Shown here: positions 33,027 through 44,387 of the stretch, piece by piece | Layout: every line of letters starts with the position of its first letter | Position numbering within the stretch: the first letter of the stretch is position 1 | Origin: Girardinichthys multiradiatus | Taxonomy: Eukaryota > Chordata > Actinopteri > Cyprinodontiformes > Goodeidae | Direction of reading: 5' to 3' | Assembly: GCF_021462225.1 (NCBI RefSeq) | Contig: NC_061800.1 | Location: 6,768,501 to 6,832,500, forward strand | Length of the DNA stretch: 64,000 nucleotides | Notes under the pieces: model-generated | Database searches by the model: none | What the model saw: the letters and a program-made list of their open reading frames with translations, nothing else | Told to the model about the DNA's origin: nothing | Made by a program: the position numbers and the translations under genes

Positions 33027-34290
33027 GTATAGTTCGTTGTATAATTATTGAATCTATAAAAGTTTATTAGTTTTATGAAAAACTACAATTTTATTTAATT
33101 CATTTATTTAATGATTTATAAAGAGCTTTAAAACATCCAAAGAAGGAGACAAGGAGTTTTTTTCTACGGAGAGTTTTAAAGCAGAAACAGTTTCTGACGA
33201 ATAAAACAGTTTTTATACAAAAGGATAGATTGTAAAACTCAATTCTGTAAAGCACAGTCACCTCCCACCGTCTCTATTGTTTCCATGAAAGCAGCATATG
33301 TGTATTGGTACTCAAAGGTGTTGCACGTATCTGGCCTTCCTCAGATGCAGCCATCCGGTGTGGGCATGGTATGTTGGCATCTGTTTGTTTAGGAGTTCTC
33401 TGTTTTAATTTCTGCCTGTGGGGGCAATTGGTGAACATTTCTACAGTGTTGGATCGGATTCCTGTTTGCAGAATGATAATGTGTGGGTGTGAATTGGAAA
33501 GCTTTTCTTTTTGGAAATAGTTTGGTATCGTAGGAGGTGTTAACTAGAACATCCAAGTATTCCTTGGGGCCCTGTGCTGGTTTGGAGCCCTATATTCATG
33601 CTTAATGTGTCAATCCCTGTGTGTTTGCTGCCCCTCCCCTCTCCTTAGCTCCTTTCAACCCCTCTCCTTTCTCCGTCATTCCAGCCGTCTTCCCACCCCT
33701 CGGGTTTGTATGCAAGCTGTAGTCACATGGATATAAGTGCATTCTTGTTATAATTTTAACATTTGAAGTCACTCCTCTGCTGTTGCCAAGCTCTTATGTA
33801 AGACAGCTTATCTCCAACTCTTTCTGTAAATGAGTCTCTGTTACAGAACAAAAAGCCCGCCACCTCCACCAGAGCTGAATCCAAAGTGGGATCAGTTCCT
33901 TCTAAACATGAGTTTCAAGCACAAAGTTCTCTTTGGAACCCAAGAAACTTGACACACTTTTAGAGAAACATTTAGAGTACAGGCTACAATTAATTGCGTT
34001 TCCATGGACTGGAAGGCATTGGTGAGGTAGTATCTTCAGATGCAGGAGACCAAAAAGCCAATGGGAGGAGAGTGGCGCCTGTCATTTCTCTTGACACTCA
34101 AGCAGCAGGTAGACCCTCCCGAGAAATGAACATAACGTCTCTCCACCGACCTTATTTTTCTGTTTCTATTGGTAACCAACCTCTGCAGTTGCTGATGGGT
34201 GGTTGTCCACAGCCTTTATTACTGCTAAGGGTTTTAACTGAGATGATAACCAAAGCATCAAGATATAGGTTTTGCAGGAGACCCATCGCT
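33027..34290 (+). other. vwa8 intron 4, nothing recognised apart from the 33544-33577 inverted match
   Basis: No exon or repeat family seen. The 34-bp stretch at 33544-33577 is the likely source of the inverted copy in the MITE at 32784-33026. Confidence 0.45.
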
Positions 34291-35077
34291 TTTTTGCCGG
34301 AGTGTTGTCATGGTGTTTGGGTTCGGGGGCATGTGATATCTGTGTCCTGGCTGGGGGTGGCCCAGTGGGGAGATTCATGTCGGGGTTCATTGGGGGTGGT
34401 GGGCTCATGGGGTTGGGATTGGAATTCATTGGGGGTTGGGACTATTTTATTCTGTGGCGGCTCTGGTTGGCGGGCTTGTTTGGACCATGCACGAGCCCGG
34501 ACCAGGTTCATGTGCTGGGGTGGTCTGCCTATCTCCACCCCCAGAGGGAAAGGGACCACCTCCTGGGTCCGGGGGCTGGTTGTCCTTATGGGGTATCGGC
34601 ACCTGGACCTGGGAGTATAGAATATGTATGGGGAGTGTGAGTGAGTGTACGACGTCCATTGTTGATTGTCTTTACGTTGGGTGTGTGAGTGTTTTTATGT
34701 GTACGCATGCGGGTGGGAATGTGTGATTGTGATTGTGTGTGCCTGGTTTTTGGGTCAGGTTGGGTCTTGGGCTTCTCCTGGATCAGTTTAGGCCCCCCAT
34801 CAAATGTGGTTGGTGTCTCTGCCCGCCGGTGTTCTTGGGGTTCTTGGTATCCGGGGCTGGGTGCTTTGGTGTGTGCTGGCTCACTCATGGTGGCTGCTTG
34901 CCAGGGCCTGGACCCCTGGGCTCGGTCGGGCCTCTGCTTGGGGAGTGATGTGTCTCGGTTCACTGGGTCCATGGCAGGATCTGGCCGGGCGTAGACGGCT
35001 GCCAGTGGGGCCTGTGGGCAACAATTCTGAGTGCTACTCTGCCGGACAGGACACAGTAAAAAAAAAAAAAAAAAAAG
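34291..35077 (+). repeat. G-rich interspersed repeat ending in poly(A)
   Basis: Strongly G/T-rich on this strand from about 34300 and ending ACAGTA followed by A18 at 35059-35076. A strand bias with a 3' poly(A) suggests the 3' UTR of a retrotransposed element (an L1/Tx1-type LINE is possible). The open frames here, on both strands, are low in complexity and do not look like protein. Confidence 0.5.
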
Positions 35078-36520
35078 AAACATGGCTATGAATCACACTG
35101 CATTCCAGGCATCCTCACAGGTTATGGAGCTTCTCATTGATGACAAACTGTGGATGATATTCTTTACCTCACCAAAGGTTATCCTTATTACCATCAGAAA
35201 CTAAAGATAGACCATAATTGTAGCACAGTGAACCAAAATTAATGGAACTTTCCTGGAGCAGGAGACATGTGAACTGTGAACATGTGCTCAGCCATTCTCG
35301 AATTCTTTAAAAACAACAAAACATCTAATAAAAGCAAAGCCTCTGGTGCTAATGGTGAGGATGAAATCATTAATATCAATGATCCAGAACAGAACCAACA
35401 AATTCTTTTGAAGTAGAAAAAAACTTATCCAGACAAGGTGGAGGTTTTTGGTTATTTGGATCTTTATGGAGGAGTGGGGGAGCAACATTGGGTTAGCAGA
35501 GGGTGTGGTCTGTAAAAGTAGGTGTGGAACATTTACTACCCAGGAAGGATTTCGTTGCACCAAACAGGTGTGGTTTGCACACCATTTATAACGACGCATC
35601 AGTCGCTGCATATCACTGATGCCCCGTTCAGGTCCACCATCGAGAGCGACGAACCCCCACTTCACTCATGCAGCTGAAAAAAACAGAACGGTCCCATTTC
35701 AGTCCACATATAAAAATATTGTCTTAGATAATGAATAACGACAATGAATTTATAGAATATATGACATTTCATGCGTTGCATGTAATCCGTTGCTGGTTAT
35801 ATTTAGTGCAAATCTATGCTGTCAGTAGTAAATGAGGTTATAAACTCAGATCATTCTGACCTTGTCCCACCTGCAAACACATTGGCCTCCATTAAAAAGG
35901 AACAGCCTTCAACACCATCTCTTCATTACTTCTTCCTGAGTGATCTGTTGGCTTAATGAGTGTGTCCAGTGGTTAGTTGGGTGGTGGGTGTAGAAGTAAC
36001 TGTTACCAAAGTTTCCCTACTGTAATCACAAAGGTCATTTAGAACTTTTAGATCAAATTGTCCTTTTAGCTTTGCATGGAATGTGGACTTCCCTGTTAAA
36101 AAACAGACCATCAAAACTTAATTAAATCTAAACCCACATAAGGGCAGTAGCCATGTAAGGTATACCCAGGCTGTATAGCCTCTTATTAGCTGGGTTCTCT
36201 AGCTTTTAAGAAGTAAAAAATACCTAAAGCAGCAGGTCCTCATTCTGTACCAAGACATCCTTGGTCCAAAACACACTCGAGCGACCTTCCCTTTGAGGTA
36301 TTCACAACGTTACCTTAATATATTGCTGAAGCCTCCAGGGAGGCCAGACACCATGTGTAGGAAGCTCGTTTTGGCTCCTTGTTTTCACCAATTTCATTTT
36401 TGTTTTGTTTTGTTTAAACAAACCAAGCTTGAGAACTAAATATTTTTGTTTTGGACTGGTATTCAACCAAGTAAGATAAAGTTGTCGTTTTTCATTGTTC
36501 ATTATCATCTTCATCATCAT
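35078..36520 (+). other. vwa8 intron 4, nothing recognised
   Basis: No repeat family or exon recognised. A short (CATCAT)n run lies at 36508-36525. Confidence 0.4.
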
Positions 36521-37180
36521 CATCAAGAATGTCCAGTTTAGAGGTTTAGTTACAATGAAGAAGGCTTTAGGACGTCCAAGAGTGTCCAGCTAGCTTAAGG
36601 AATGTCTCCCAATAAGCAGTGTGCTTTGGACTTGTTGGCACCACTGCAGAGTCAACTCTACAGTGGTAGTAGGTCGATATGGTCGTCTGCACCGTTAGTG
36701 AAGCAGATCATTTTGAACAATGAAATGTGACAAAAGCGGCAGCAAAGAAGCCACCTATGCCCAAGAAAAGGATCCAAAACTTACATGGATGGACACCAGA
36801 AGACTGCTGAAAAGACTGATTGGATCCTTCTTTTCATTATTTGGGACCTCTGCAAAAAAACTCTCCAGAAAAGAAATGGTGAGGGAAATTCCAGTCATGT
36901 ACCAACAATGAAAAATCCTGATACAGTCCATGTGTAACTTCTCTTCTTCTCTGAGGGAGTGGACTTTCTTCAACAGAAAATTCTTTCAACAATCCAGGCG
37001 CAGTTTAGAGATGATTTGTGTTTCCTTTGCTGATGGAGCACTGTGTCACAAGGCATGGACTTCTAAAGCAGGTAGGGAAACAAAAGTCAACAAACTCTGA
37101 AAGATTGAAAAATAGGTCTCTATTAGTCAGGAATTGGTCCAGAAGTTGTTATCCAGCACGGGGGAGAGAACTTAAGAAGT
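36521..37180 (+). mobile_element. decayed Tc1-like relic (family shared with 43480-43760)
   Basis: Pieces in order: TTTAGGACGTCCAAGAGTGT, AGCGGCAGCAAAGAAGCCAC, AGGGAGTGGACTTTCTTCAA (decayed), GATGGAGCACTGTGTCACAA (the DGAPxH block) and TTAGTCAGGAATTGGTCCAG. These match the transposase coding order of a fish Tc1-like family. Stops throughout. Confidence 0.6.
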
Positions 37181-38570
37181 AGTGTCAACATTTTTATTGT
37201 GATCTCTTTACATAAACCTGGGACATTTTGGTTTTAAAATCATTTTAAAACTTTTAACATGTTTTAATTGTTTTTTAGCACACTAGAAACGAGTGTAAAA
37301 AATGCGTCAGCTAAACTTTACTAAAATGTATTATTTCAACTGTTGGATATTAGCAGTTTTTTATTGTTTTTCCATTTCCTTCCTTCATTTCTGTCTTGTC
37401 TCTTCGCTGTTTCTATCTCTTACATAAATCCATGTGTCCATTTACAAAGAAAAGGGATCAGGATGAGATGTGTATAGCTGTTTTATTCTGTTTTGTGAAC
37501 ATTTAAAGCACTTTTCTTGAGGACTAGAATCATTGCGCGTATGCAATATTTGAACAGCGTCAGAATATACAGAAACATACTCAACGTTAGGCATACCATG
37601 CCAAACCCAGGGCTGAACCCTGGAGAGCCTTGACCTGGTTTAACTCCTCAGATGGTTCACCACTATGATTACCACTGGCTTGGATTTTGTTGAAGTTATT
37701 GCCTTCACGAGATAAAAGAGCAGGAGAGCCTTTAGTAGCTAAAACTACAATGAGCAAGATTAACATCAGCCGGGATGTGTTTTTAATTCTTCTGGGATTT
37801 GTTTGGGACAGAACACAAGGCCCGTCTGTGCTTCCCAGTTTCTTCTGATTCTGCGTCACTCACATTTCTAACAATTATCTGATTACAGCGTTGGTGCCGA
37901 AAATGGACCAAGAGTTAAATATAGAGCATCTGGTCCCCACTACAGTTTTATAGCTCTGCATCCCACACAACCTGCCACGCATTTGCATGTTAACCTAATT
38001 ACACGGCCACCCGCTCTGCGGTACACCCAGACTGCTGAAGTTTCCTGTCTCTTGACGTCAGATGGGCTCTTTGAATTCTGTTAAAAAGTGCACGGACAGT
38101 CAGACGCACATGTGCTACTCAACAAACTAACCTGAAAAAGTTTTATTTGGTGGCAGAAAATAGAGTTTCCTAACAGAGCCGGGACTGTTTGGAATGTTTT
38201 TGGACTAGTTCAGGTTAGAGACAGCCGGTGTGATACCCTTTATTAAAAATAGTAAAGTGTTTCCAGGATTTAGACAAAAGCAATCATTATTGCTGCTGCT
38301 GCTAAATTAATATATTACCAATATATTATATTGATTATTTCCATTATATTAATAAATAAGGAGTAGAGTTGATATCAGAGTGACTTGTTTGTGCATGGTG
38401 CATTCACAGATCGTAAAAAGATCAGATTTCTTATGTTTCCGACCAGCCAGTCACTACTTGGGGGGCCGATCATGCCAGTTCTGGTTACCAGCCAATTTCT
38501 TTATGCATCATTAGTTTAAATTGTTGAAAGGGTACGCGGGAAAATTGTACGTTTATTTTTTTTAAAGATT
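37181..38570 (+). other. vwa8 intron 4, nothing recognised
   Basis: AT-rich in parts (for example 38307-38360). No exon recognised. Confidence 0.4.
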
Positions 38571-38753
38571 TTACCGCACTAGTGGCCTTTATTCACGGGT
38601 TTCAGACAGGAAACCGACAAAGAAGTAAGGGGGTAAGATATGCAGCAAAGGTCCTGAGGATGGGAGTTGAACCTGGGATGGCCTTGTCAAGAACAAATAG
38701 TCTCTGTATAGGGGTGCATGCTCTATTACTGCTGCCACATGCTGCTCCTAACC
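38571..38753 (-). repeat. tRNA-derived SINE, copy 2
   Basis: Reverse orientation of the family at 31074-31237. The 3' end reads GCACTAGTGGCCTTTATT on the plus strand, and GGAGTTGAACCTGG at 38660-38673 is the reversed B box. It is a SINE head, not a functional tRNA gene. Confidence 0.7.
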
Positions 38754-40166
38754 GAAACTTTTTAAGACTAGGCTTTACCTTGTTGTGATTATTTTTATGA
38801 ATATATTATTTAATGTTAATATTTCAGAAAATAATATTTTGGTCTGTTAAGGGTTGTCCTGTGAATACCAGCCCAATAAGGCGGTGGTATTAGGACAAAA
38901 TTGAAAGGGATGAGCCAAGCTCTGACATTACTGAACAGCAAAACTCTTCACACACATGGAATAAATTCACACAATTTCTTAAAATACAGGAATTTATTAA
39001 CAAAAGTAAGTCAACTCAAAGTCAAACATATTTCAATCAACAAACTCTTCACTATGCTAAAACAGCCCAACGAAAGTACCAAGCAAAATGAAAGAATAAG
39101 GAAGACTAATGGGCTATGTACAATATAAACAAGTAAATCAAAGATGGTTAAAAACCATAGCCAATAAAATTATGCAACATTACCATTCAATGTTATTTGT
39201 GTTTGAGAACCAAGGATTATCTTGAAGAATCTATAAATGAAGGTAAGTTAGTCTTGGAACTAATTTAGTCAATAATTGGCATACCTTCAAACAACCATTC
39301 ACAATGTAAAACATTATTTTGATAAAATAATATTTTAATGAACGATTTGCTGAATAAAACCAACCTACTGGATGACTAATTCTCAATGGTGTTTAATTAG
39401 CTGGCTTTATTTAGAGCAATAATATTTAAGGAAATATTATTTTGTATAAGAACCAAACCATTAACCTTTAACCATAAACAAGTCTTGATGGTGTTTAATA
39501 AGCTATCACATTTAGTAAAATAATATTTAGGAAAATATTATTTTTCTAGATTTGAAACTAACAGCCTTTCTGGATAAATGATTCGTCCCTTGGAAGCTTC
39601 TGTAGCTTCCGCAGGCCTCAAAGAAAGTCAAGCCATTCTTCTGTTTTTACTCCCTTTTTATGAATGAATGCTGGGTACTCGAACCGCAAATCATTAGTTA
39701 ACTTTGTTCCAGTAGCTGCAGTCCGCAGCCGGAATGAGACTGAGCGGAGGGGGGAACACGCTCTTGGGTCAGTGATTCCAGCTCTGACTCCTCCTCTTCC
39801 TGGGCGGGGTTAGGAATGGGTTAGTGTGATTTTGAAAGGTGCAAAGATTCATACAGGCCTTCGATGATTTATAGTTCATCCATGTTTCACTTCATGTTCA
39901 TCCATGGCTGGGGTCCCTACAACCTTGATGCTGGTACTTGGTCAGTGCTGAGGTTCGGAGGAAGCTATGATCCCTGTAAGCTAATTATATCCCTAGAAAC
40001 AGCTTAATTAAAAGCTGTTAAAATTAAATCATCGATAACAAGAAAAACTCAGATGGTTGAAGTCTTCACTTGAGGTTGGAGTGATTGTAACAGACAAACA
40101 AAAGCTCATAGAAAATAGGTACTAATGGAGAAAACTGGCACGTGATTGTCTCCATCTTTTCTCTAG
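38754..40166 (+). other. vwa8 intron 4, 3' part
   Basis: Contains AATATTATTT motifs repeated at about 38822-38835, 39313-39330, 39420-39440 and 39520-39545, separated by about 100 bp or more in a loosely repetitive block. Ends with acceptor CATCTTTTCTCTAG. Confidence 0.45.
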
Positions 40167-40334
40167 TGTGCCGTAAGAGCAGCAACACAAGGTCGGGTTC
40201 TGGTCCTGGAGGGGCTGGAGAAAGCAGAAAGGAATGTTTTACCTGTCCTCAACAACCTCCTGGAAAACAGAGAGATGCAGCTGGAGGATGGACGCTTCCT
40301 GATGTCAGCTGAGCGTTATGACAAGCTGCTCCAG
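40167..40334 (+). CDS. vwa8: vwa8 exon 5 (Walker B-like of first AAA module)
   Basis: Residues 154-209, beginning CAVRAATQGRVLVLEGLEKA. The hydrophobic VLVLEG stretch is at the Walker B position with Glu in place of the usual Asp-Glu pair, followed by NNLLENREMQLEDGRFLMS. 56 codons, phase 0 at both ends. Confidence 0.96.
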
Positions 40335-40725
40335 GTCAGAACAGCATGCATGTCAGACACAATTCTCAATCAGAGCCTTTTACATTTTGGAAATTTAATT
40401 TGGCACTCTGAACTTGGAAAGCGTAAGGGTGACAGATTTCCCCTCTAGGTGTTGTGGGAGTGTTGTCTAAACTTTATTTCTGTATGATGATCATGGCTGT
40501 ATTTTATAGATTCTTGCCCTGCTGAAGGCTCACACTAAAACTGTTAAGTTTCTCACTGCTTCCACATTGCTTTCTTTTTTTAGTGACTGTTAATATAAAA
40601 ACCGACATTTCTAATCTGGACATGTTACATAAAAATGTGTGACTTCAGCTCTTTGCAGACTGCTTTCAGTAAAAATGTCCCACGTAACAGAAAAAAGAGC
40701 TACTTTCTATGTCTGTACTTTTCAG
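40335..40725 (+). other. vwa8 intron 5
   Basis: Ordinary short intron, GTCAGA to TTTTCAG, nothing else recognised. Confidence 0.7.
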
Positions 40726-40890
40726 GAGCACACTAAAGAGGAGCTGGACAGCTGGAAGATTGTCCGTGTGAGTGAAGACTTTCGGGTCATTGCTCTCGGC
40801 ATACCGGTTCCCAAATACAAGGGCAACCCCCTGGACCCTCCTCTCCGCTCTCGCTTTCAGGCCAGAGACATCTATTACCTACCATTCAAG
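40726..40890 (+). CDS. vwa8: vwa8 exon 6
   Basis: Residues 210-264: EHTKEELDSWKIVRVSEDFR, then VIALGIPVPKYKGNPLDPPL and RSRFQARDIYYLPFK. FRVIALG fits a sensor-1-type strand of the AAA module and RSRF an arginine-finger-type position. 55 codons, phase 0. Confidence 0.96.
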
Positions 40891-40977
40891 GTCAGACCAG
40901 AGACCTCCACTTTATCCAACCCTATCCAACACTGAACCTCACTGAGAACGGTGGGTGAGGAAACCGTACATTGACTT

Positions 40978-41145
40978 GCAAAAATGATGCCAAAGAGAAC
41001 CATGCCCTCAGCATGGTGCTGCCACCACCATGTTTCAGTGTGTGGGTGGTGCATTCAGGGTGATTTGCAGGGTTAGTTTTCTGCCACACACAGCACTGTG
41101 GAGGGGAAGCAGTTCAAGAAGTAGGGATACTTTGCAAGGCAATGT
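40978..41145. repeat. fragment of a Tc1-type non-autonomous repeat in intron 6
   Basis: Contains CTGCCACCACCATGTTTCAG and GTGATTTGCAGGGTTAGTTT, phrases common to antisense Tc1 transposase relics in fish. No ends are readable. The intron itself is 40891-41300. Confidence 0.5.
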
Positions 41146-41300
41146 TGGGAAAAAAAAGAGGTTTTGAGAAATTATGAGACACCCACCCATTTGTTCCTTG
41201 TGTCCTCAACATCTAACTGTTATCAACTGCAAATCCATGTAATGTTTAAACATTTTTAAAGGGTGCATCTCCACCACAGTTCTCATCTTTATACTTGCAG

Positions 41301-41350
41301 GACCAGCTGGAGCTGTTGTACACAGCAGGCCCAAATGTTGCTGCTGAGAG
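41301..41350 (+). CDS. vwa8: vwa8 exon 7
   Basis: A 50-bp exon, residues 265-280 and two bases: DQLELLYTAGPNVAAE and a split Arg. Acceptor ATACTTGCAG, donor GAG|GTAATT. Confidence 0.93.
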
Positions 41351-41447
41351 GTAATTTAAAAGAAGCTGATTATGGTTGTCCTATTAATGCCTTATAGATG
41401 CATTCTGAAGTTTCTTGTGAGGAACATCACGTTGTGTTCTGTCCCAG

Positions 41448-41556
41448 GGTTTCCCAGCTTCTGTCACTCGCTACAACACTATGCTCCCAGGAATCCTCCA
41501 GTCTGGGCCTTCCTGATTTTCCTGTAAATAACCTGGTTGCTGCGCTTCATGTTCTG
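41448..41556 (+). CDS. vwa8: vwa8 exon 8
   Basis: Residues 281-317: VSQLLSLATTLCSQESSSLG, then LPDFPVNNLVAALHVL. Matches human (VSQLLSFATTLCSQESSTLG). Acceptor CTGTCCCAG, donor CTG|GTAAGA. Confidence 0.95.
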
Positions 41557-41640
41557 GTAAGATATAAGAAGAAAACTCCAACCTCTGCATTGAAGAAGAA
41601 ATAAAACGTACCAAATTCTTTACTTGTGTTTTTGCTGCAG

Positions 41641-41745
41641 AACACTTTCCCCATGCTGTCCTCTCAGCAGCTTGTCCAGAGACTTTACCCCTACAAGAGT
41701 ATCCTGGGAAAGGATGGACATACTGCTGTCGAGAGTGTTTTGAGT
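41641..41745 (+). CDS. vwa8: vwa8 exon 9
   Basis: Residues 318-352: NTFPMLSSQQLVQRLYPYKS and ILGKDGHTAVESVLS. 35 codons, phase 0, acceptor TTTGCTGCAG, donor AGT|GTAAGG. Confidence 0.93.
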
Positions 41746-41834
41746 GTAAGGGCAACGGAATTAAATGGGTTTTAAGTGGCCCTATTTCATCTGCATACAA
41801 TGAAAACCTGTCACATTGCTTATTGTCCCTGCAG

Positions 41835-41963
41835 CGGTTTGAGCTTTTAGACGGCCGGCGTCAGGCAGCACCCAACAACGTTTTGAGCGTGTCCACATCC
41901 AATGAACGTGAAGGCCACGCTGATGTCACCGTGCAGACTGCTGATAAAGAAATCACTTTTCAG
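41835..41963 (+). CDS. vwa8: vwa8 exon 10
   Basis: Residues 353-395: RFELLDGRRQAAPNNVLSVS, then the linker STSNEREGHADVTVQTADKE and ITFQ. This linker between the first and second AAA modules is poorly conserved. 43 codons, phase 0. Confidence 0.9.
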
Positions 41964-43470
41964 GTACTGTACCAGGACAATGTTGATTAACAATGTCTAT
42001 TGTAACCTTGTGCTAAAACAGATTTTCTTCTGCGTTTGGATCATTTCATCCATGCTTGCTGCTCTTGGATATGTCTGGTCTTACTTTGGTGGATCTTGGC
42101 TGTAGGATTTTTCCTCCCTTTCTTAAAGATGGAAAACTGTCTTCTGTGTGTCAGAGTAAAGTAAAAAGTATTTTTCTGGTATTTGGAAACATTAGGTCAT
42201 ACCTTAGGTCAGGTTGATGTCCGAGAACAAGTAATTATTAAATTCTCATCACTGTATTTTATATCTGCCTTTCTTTTCACAGTGGAAGACATGATGCCAA
42301 AGGAAAATGTCCTACTTCATCTTCCTGTGCATATAACACTGTTGTATACACAGTTTGATTACCACTTAAGCTGGGCCAACACAGATATTTTTGGGACCTG
42401 TAGAAAAGCTTCAGACATAAACTAAGCTATTCGTACAGCATATTACGAGCATCTGCACCACTGCAACAGAACTGACCCAACTGAAACTCATATATCTTAG
42501 CAATGAGGCTCTAATAACCTGGGCATACTGGATTCCTGACCTAGTGGCACCTAAGCTACTTTCTGATTAATTCAACTAATAGTTAACTTACCACATTGTG
42601 GAAACTTATGGAGCATTGGAATTTATTTTCCAGGTGGTCAGGTGATCCTTTAATAGAAAAAACAAAAATCCTGTTGGAAAAGTTTCATACTTGGTTGAGT
42701 GCTAGACGCAGCGGAACACTGTGAATTCCACTCCTTTGATCTGAGCATGCAGGCACTATTTAGAACGGAAGAGCATTAAAATGATACATATACTTAAAAG
42801 ATGTGACAGAAATTGATGTGCCAAGTCCACAAGTGTGCGATATTTTATCATGACCCACATAACATTTTGTTTTTCAGTGCAGCGGTATACATGGCAAGAC
42901 AGAAAACGGTGTGACGGCACCTTTAGCATGCACACAAGCAGATTCAATTAAATAACAAAAGTGTCCACTAAAGGTAATTTATAGTCTTCTATGTGGACCT
43001 CACAAGAACAGGGCTGAATAAATACATGTGCACTACTTTTCAGGGTTCTTTCTTTTGGTTTAACTTTACTGGTTGCGACTTCATTATAATTTATCCTTTA
43101 AAATCCAGAAACATCCATTTAAATTACAGCTTCCAATGCAACAAAATATTTCAAATGGTGGATTTAGTAATCTTGCAAGGTGCTGTGAACTCTCTGGTGC
43201 ATATGTTTGAGGAAAGCTGTTTAGTCATGCTTCTTACAAATGTATCCATTTTCATTTGGTGAAAGTACACACCAGACATAAGTTGATATTGTTATTAAGA
43301 AATATCAGGTTTTTATAAAGTTCCACTTTCAAGCTGCAAAAATTTCCCATCATACTGTTCTCACGGTTTAAAGTTCCTGTAATGAGAGAAATACAGAAAT
43401 ATCATATTATCAGCATAAGCGAAGTTGTCTGAATCATTAAGAACATCAAGGGGAGAGGTCCAGCTGTAGG
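41964..43470 (+). other. vwa8 intron 10, nothing recognised
   Basis: No repeat family or exon recognised between the donor and the Tc1 relic. Confidence 0.45.
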
Positions 43471-43479
43471 GAAGAAGGC

Positions 43480-43760
43480 ATTCCAGAATATCCAACATAA
43501 GTTCTGTGTTCTAATAGTGAATCATATCCAGTCCATGTTTGAAGTCACTTCTCATCTAAGGGAGTGCCATTTGTCACAGTTCTGCCCAAGAACACTGCTT
43601 AAATAAAGAGTGGGATCGAAGCTTCCTTGAAAGGTTACTTCTTCCAACAGTTAAGGAAAAACTTGGCGATAATCTCTGGATTTTCCAGCATGATGGAGCA
43701 CAAGGTTACAAACTGACAACAAAGTGGCTCAAAGGTCAGAATATTGGTTTTGGATGCAGT
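43480..43760 (+). mobile_element. decayed Tc1-like relic in intron 10
   Basis: Pieces in order: CACTTCTCATCTAAGGGAGT, TTCTGCCCAAGAACACTGCT, TTACTTCTTCCAACAGTTAA, then a short frame LGDNLWIFQHDGAQGYKLTT with the FQHDGA block of the second catalytic Asp. Same family as 36521-37180, a different part retained. Confidence 0.65.
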
Positions 43761-44094
43761 TTCCAGTTAACTCAAAAAGCAGACAGAGAACCTCTGAGCA
43801 CTAATAGGACAGGAATGATTGGTCCAGAAACTGATTTCGTGCATGTCAGTGCAAACTGAAGAAAGCAATTGGCAAACTTAGTTAGCAATGCAAATTTAGA
43901 CCTTTTTCCTAAGTTGGATCTATTTGTTAAAAAGCCAGTGGAGCTTATGAAATGGTTTGACTTGTTCTTCAGTAAACAATAGCTGAAGCCAGGAAACATT
44001 TGTGTCACTTCAAAAAGCCTTGGCCATGAAACAGATATGGTCACATTTCTTCCCTCCCTGAAGAAGCTGATTGCTTGTGGTTATGGAATTTCAG
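43761..44094 (+). other. vwa8 intron 10, 3' end
   Basis: Nothing recognised; ends at acceptor GGAATTTCAG. Confidence 0.5.
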
Positions 44095-44229
44095 GTTCCA
44101 GCGGGCAGCAAAGAGCTGCGTCCGCCCAACAGCAGCCTCACCTTCATTAACACACCAAGCCACTCGCAGCTGCTGGCTGAGATGATGCAGTCGCACATGG
44201 TGAAGGACCTGTGTCTTATAGGCGCTAAG
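44095..44229 (+). CDS. vwa8: vwa8 exon 11 (first half of Walker A, second AAA module)
   Basis: Residues 396-440: VPAGSKELRPPNSSLTFINT, then AEMMQSHMVKDLCLIGAK. The last four codons are the start of the P-loop, which is completed in exon 12 as GAKGCGKS. 45 codons, phase 0. Confidence 0.96.
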
Positions 44230-44309
44230 GTAGAGGACATACAGCATGCACACACATAGCACCCACAAGGAATATTGTCTGAGATTTCTCCAATTGTTAT
44301 GTTTTCCAG

Positions 44310-44387
44310 GGATGTGGGAAGTCAGTGATTGCAAGAGAGTTCGCTGAGATGTTGGGCTACACCATAGAGCCGGTGATGCTCTACCAG
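44310..44387 (+). CDS. vwa8: vwa8 exon 12 (Walker A GCGKS)
   Basis: Residues 441-466: GCGKSVIAREFAEMLGYTIE, then PVMLYQ. Lys of GKS contacts nucleotide phosphates in this family. 26 codons, phase 0. Confidence 0.96.

Noticed and set aside
33994..35083. Several overlapping long frames on both strands
   Set aside because: They come from a G-rich, strand-biased repeat ending in poly(A). Frames on both strands at once are a base-composition effect.
38571..38753. tRNA gene
   Set aside because: A B-box-like motif is present but no cloverleaf or proper A box. It is a SINE head with the family tail.
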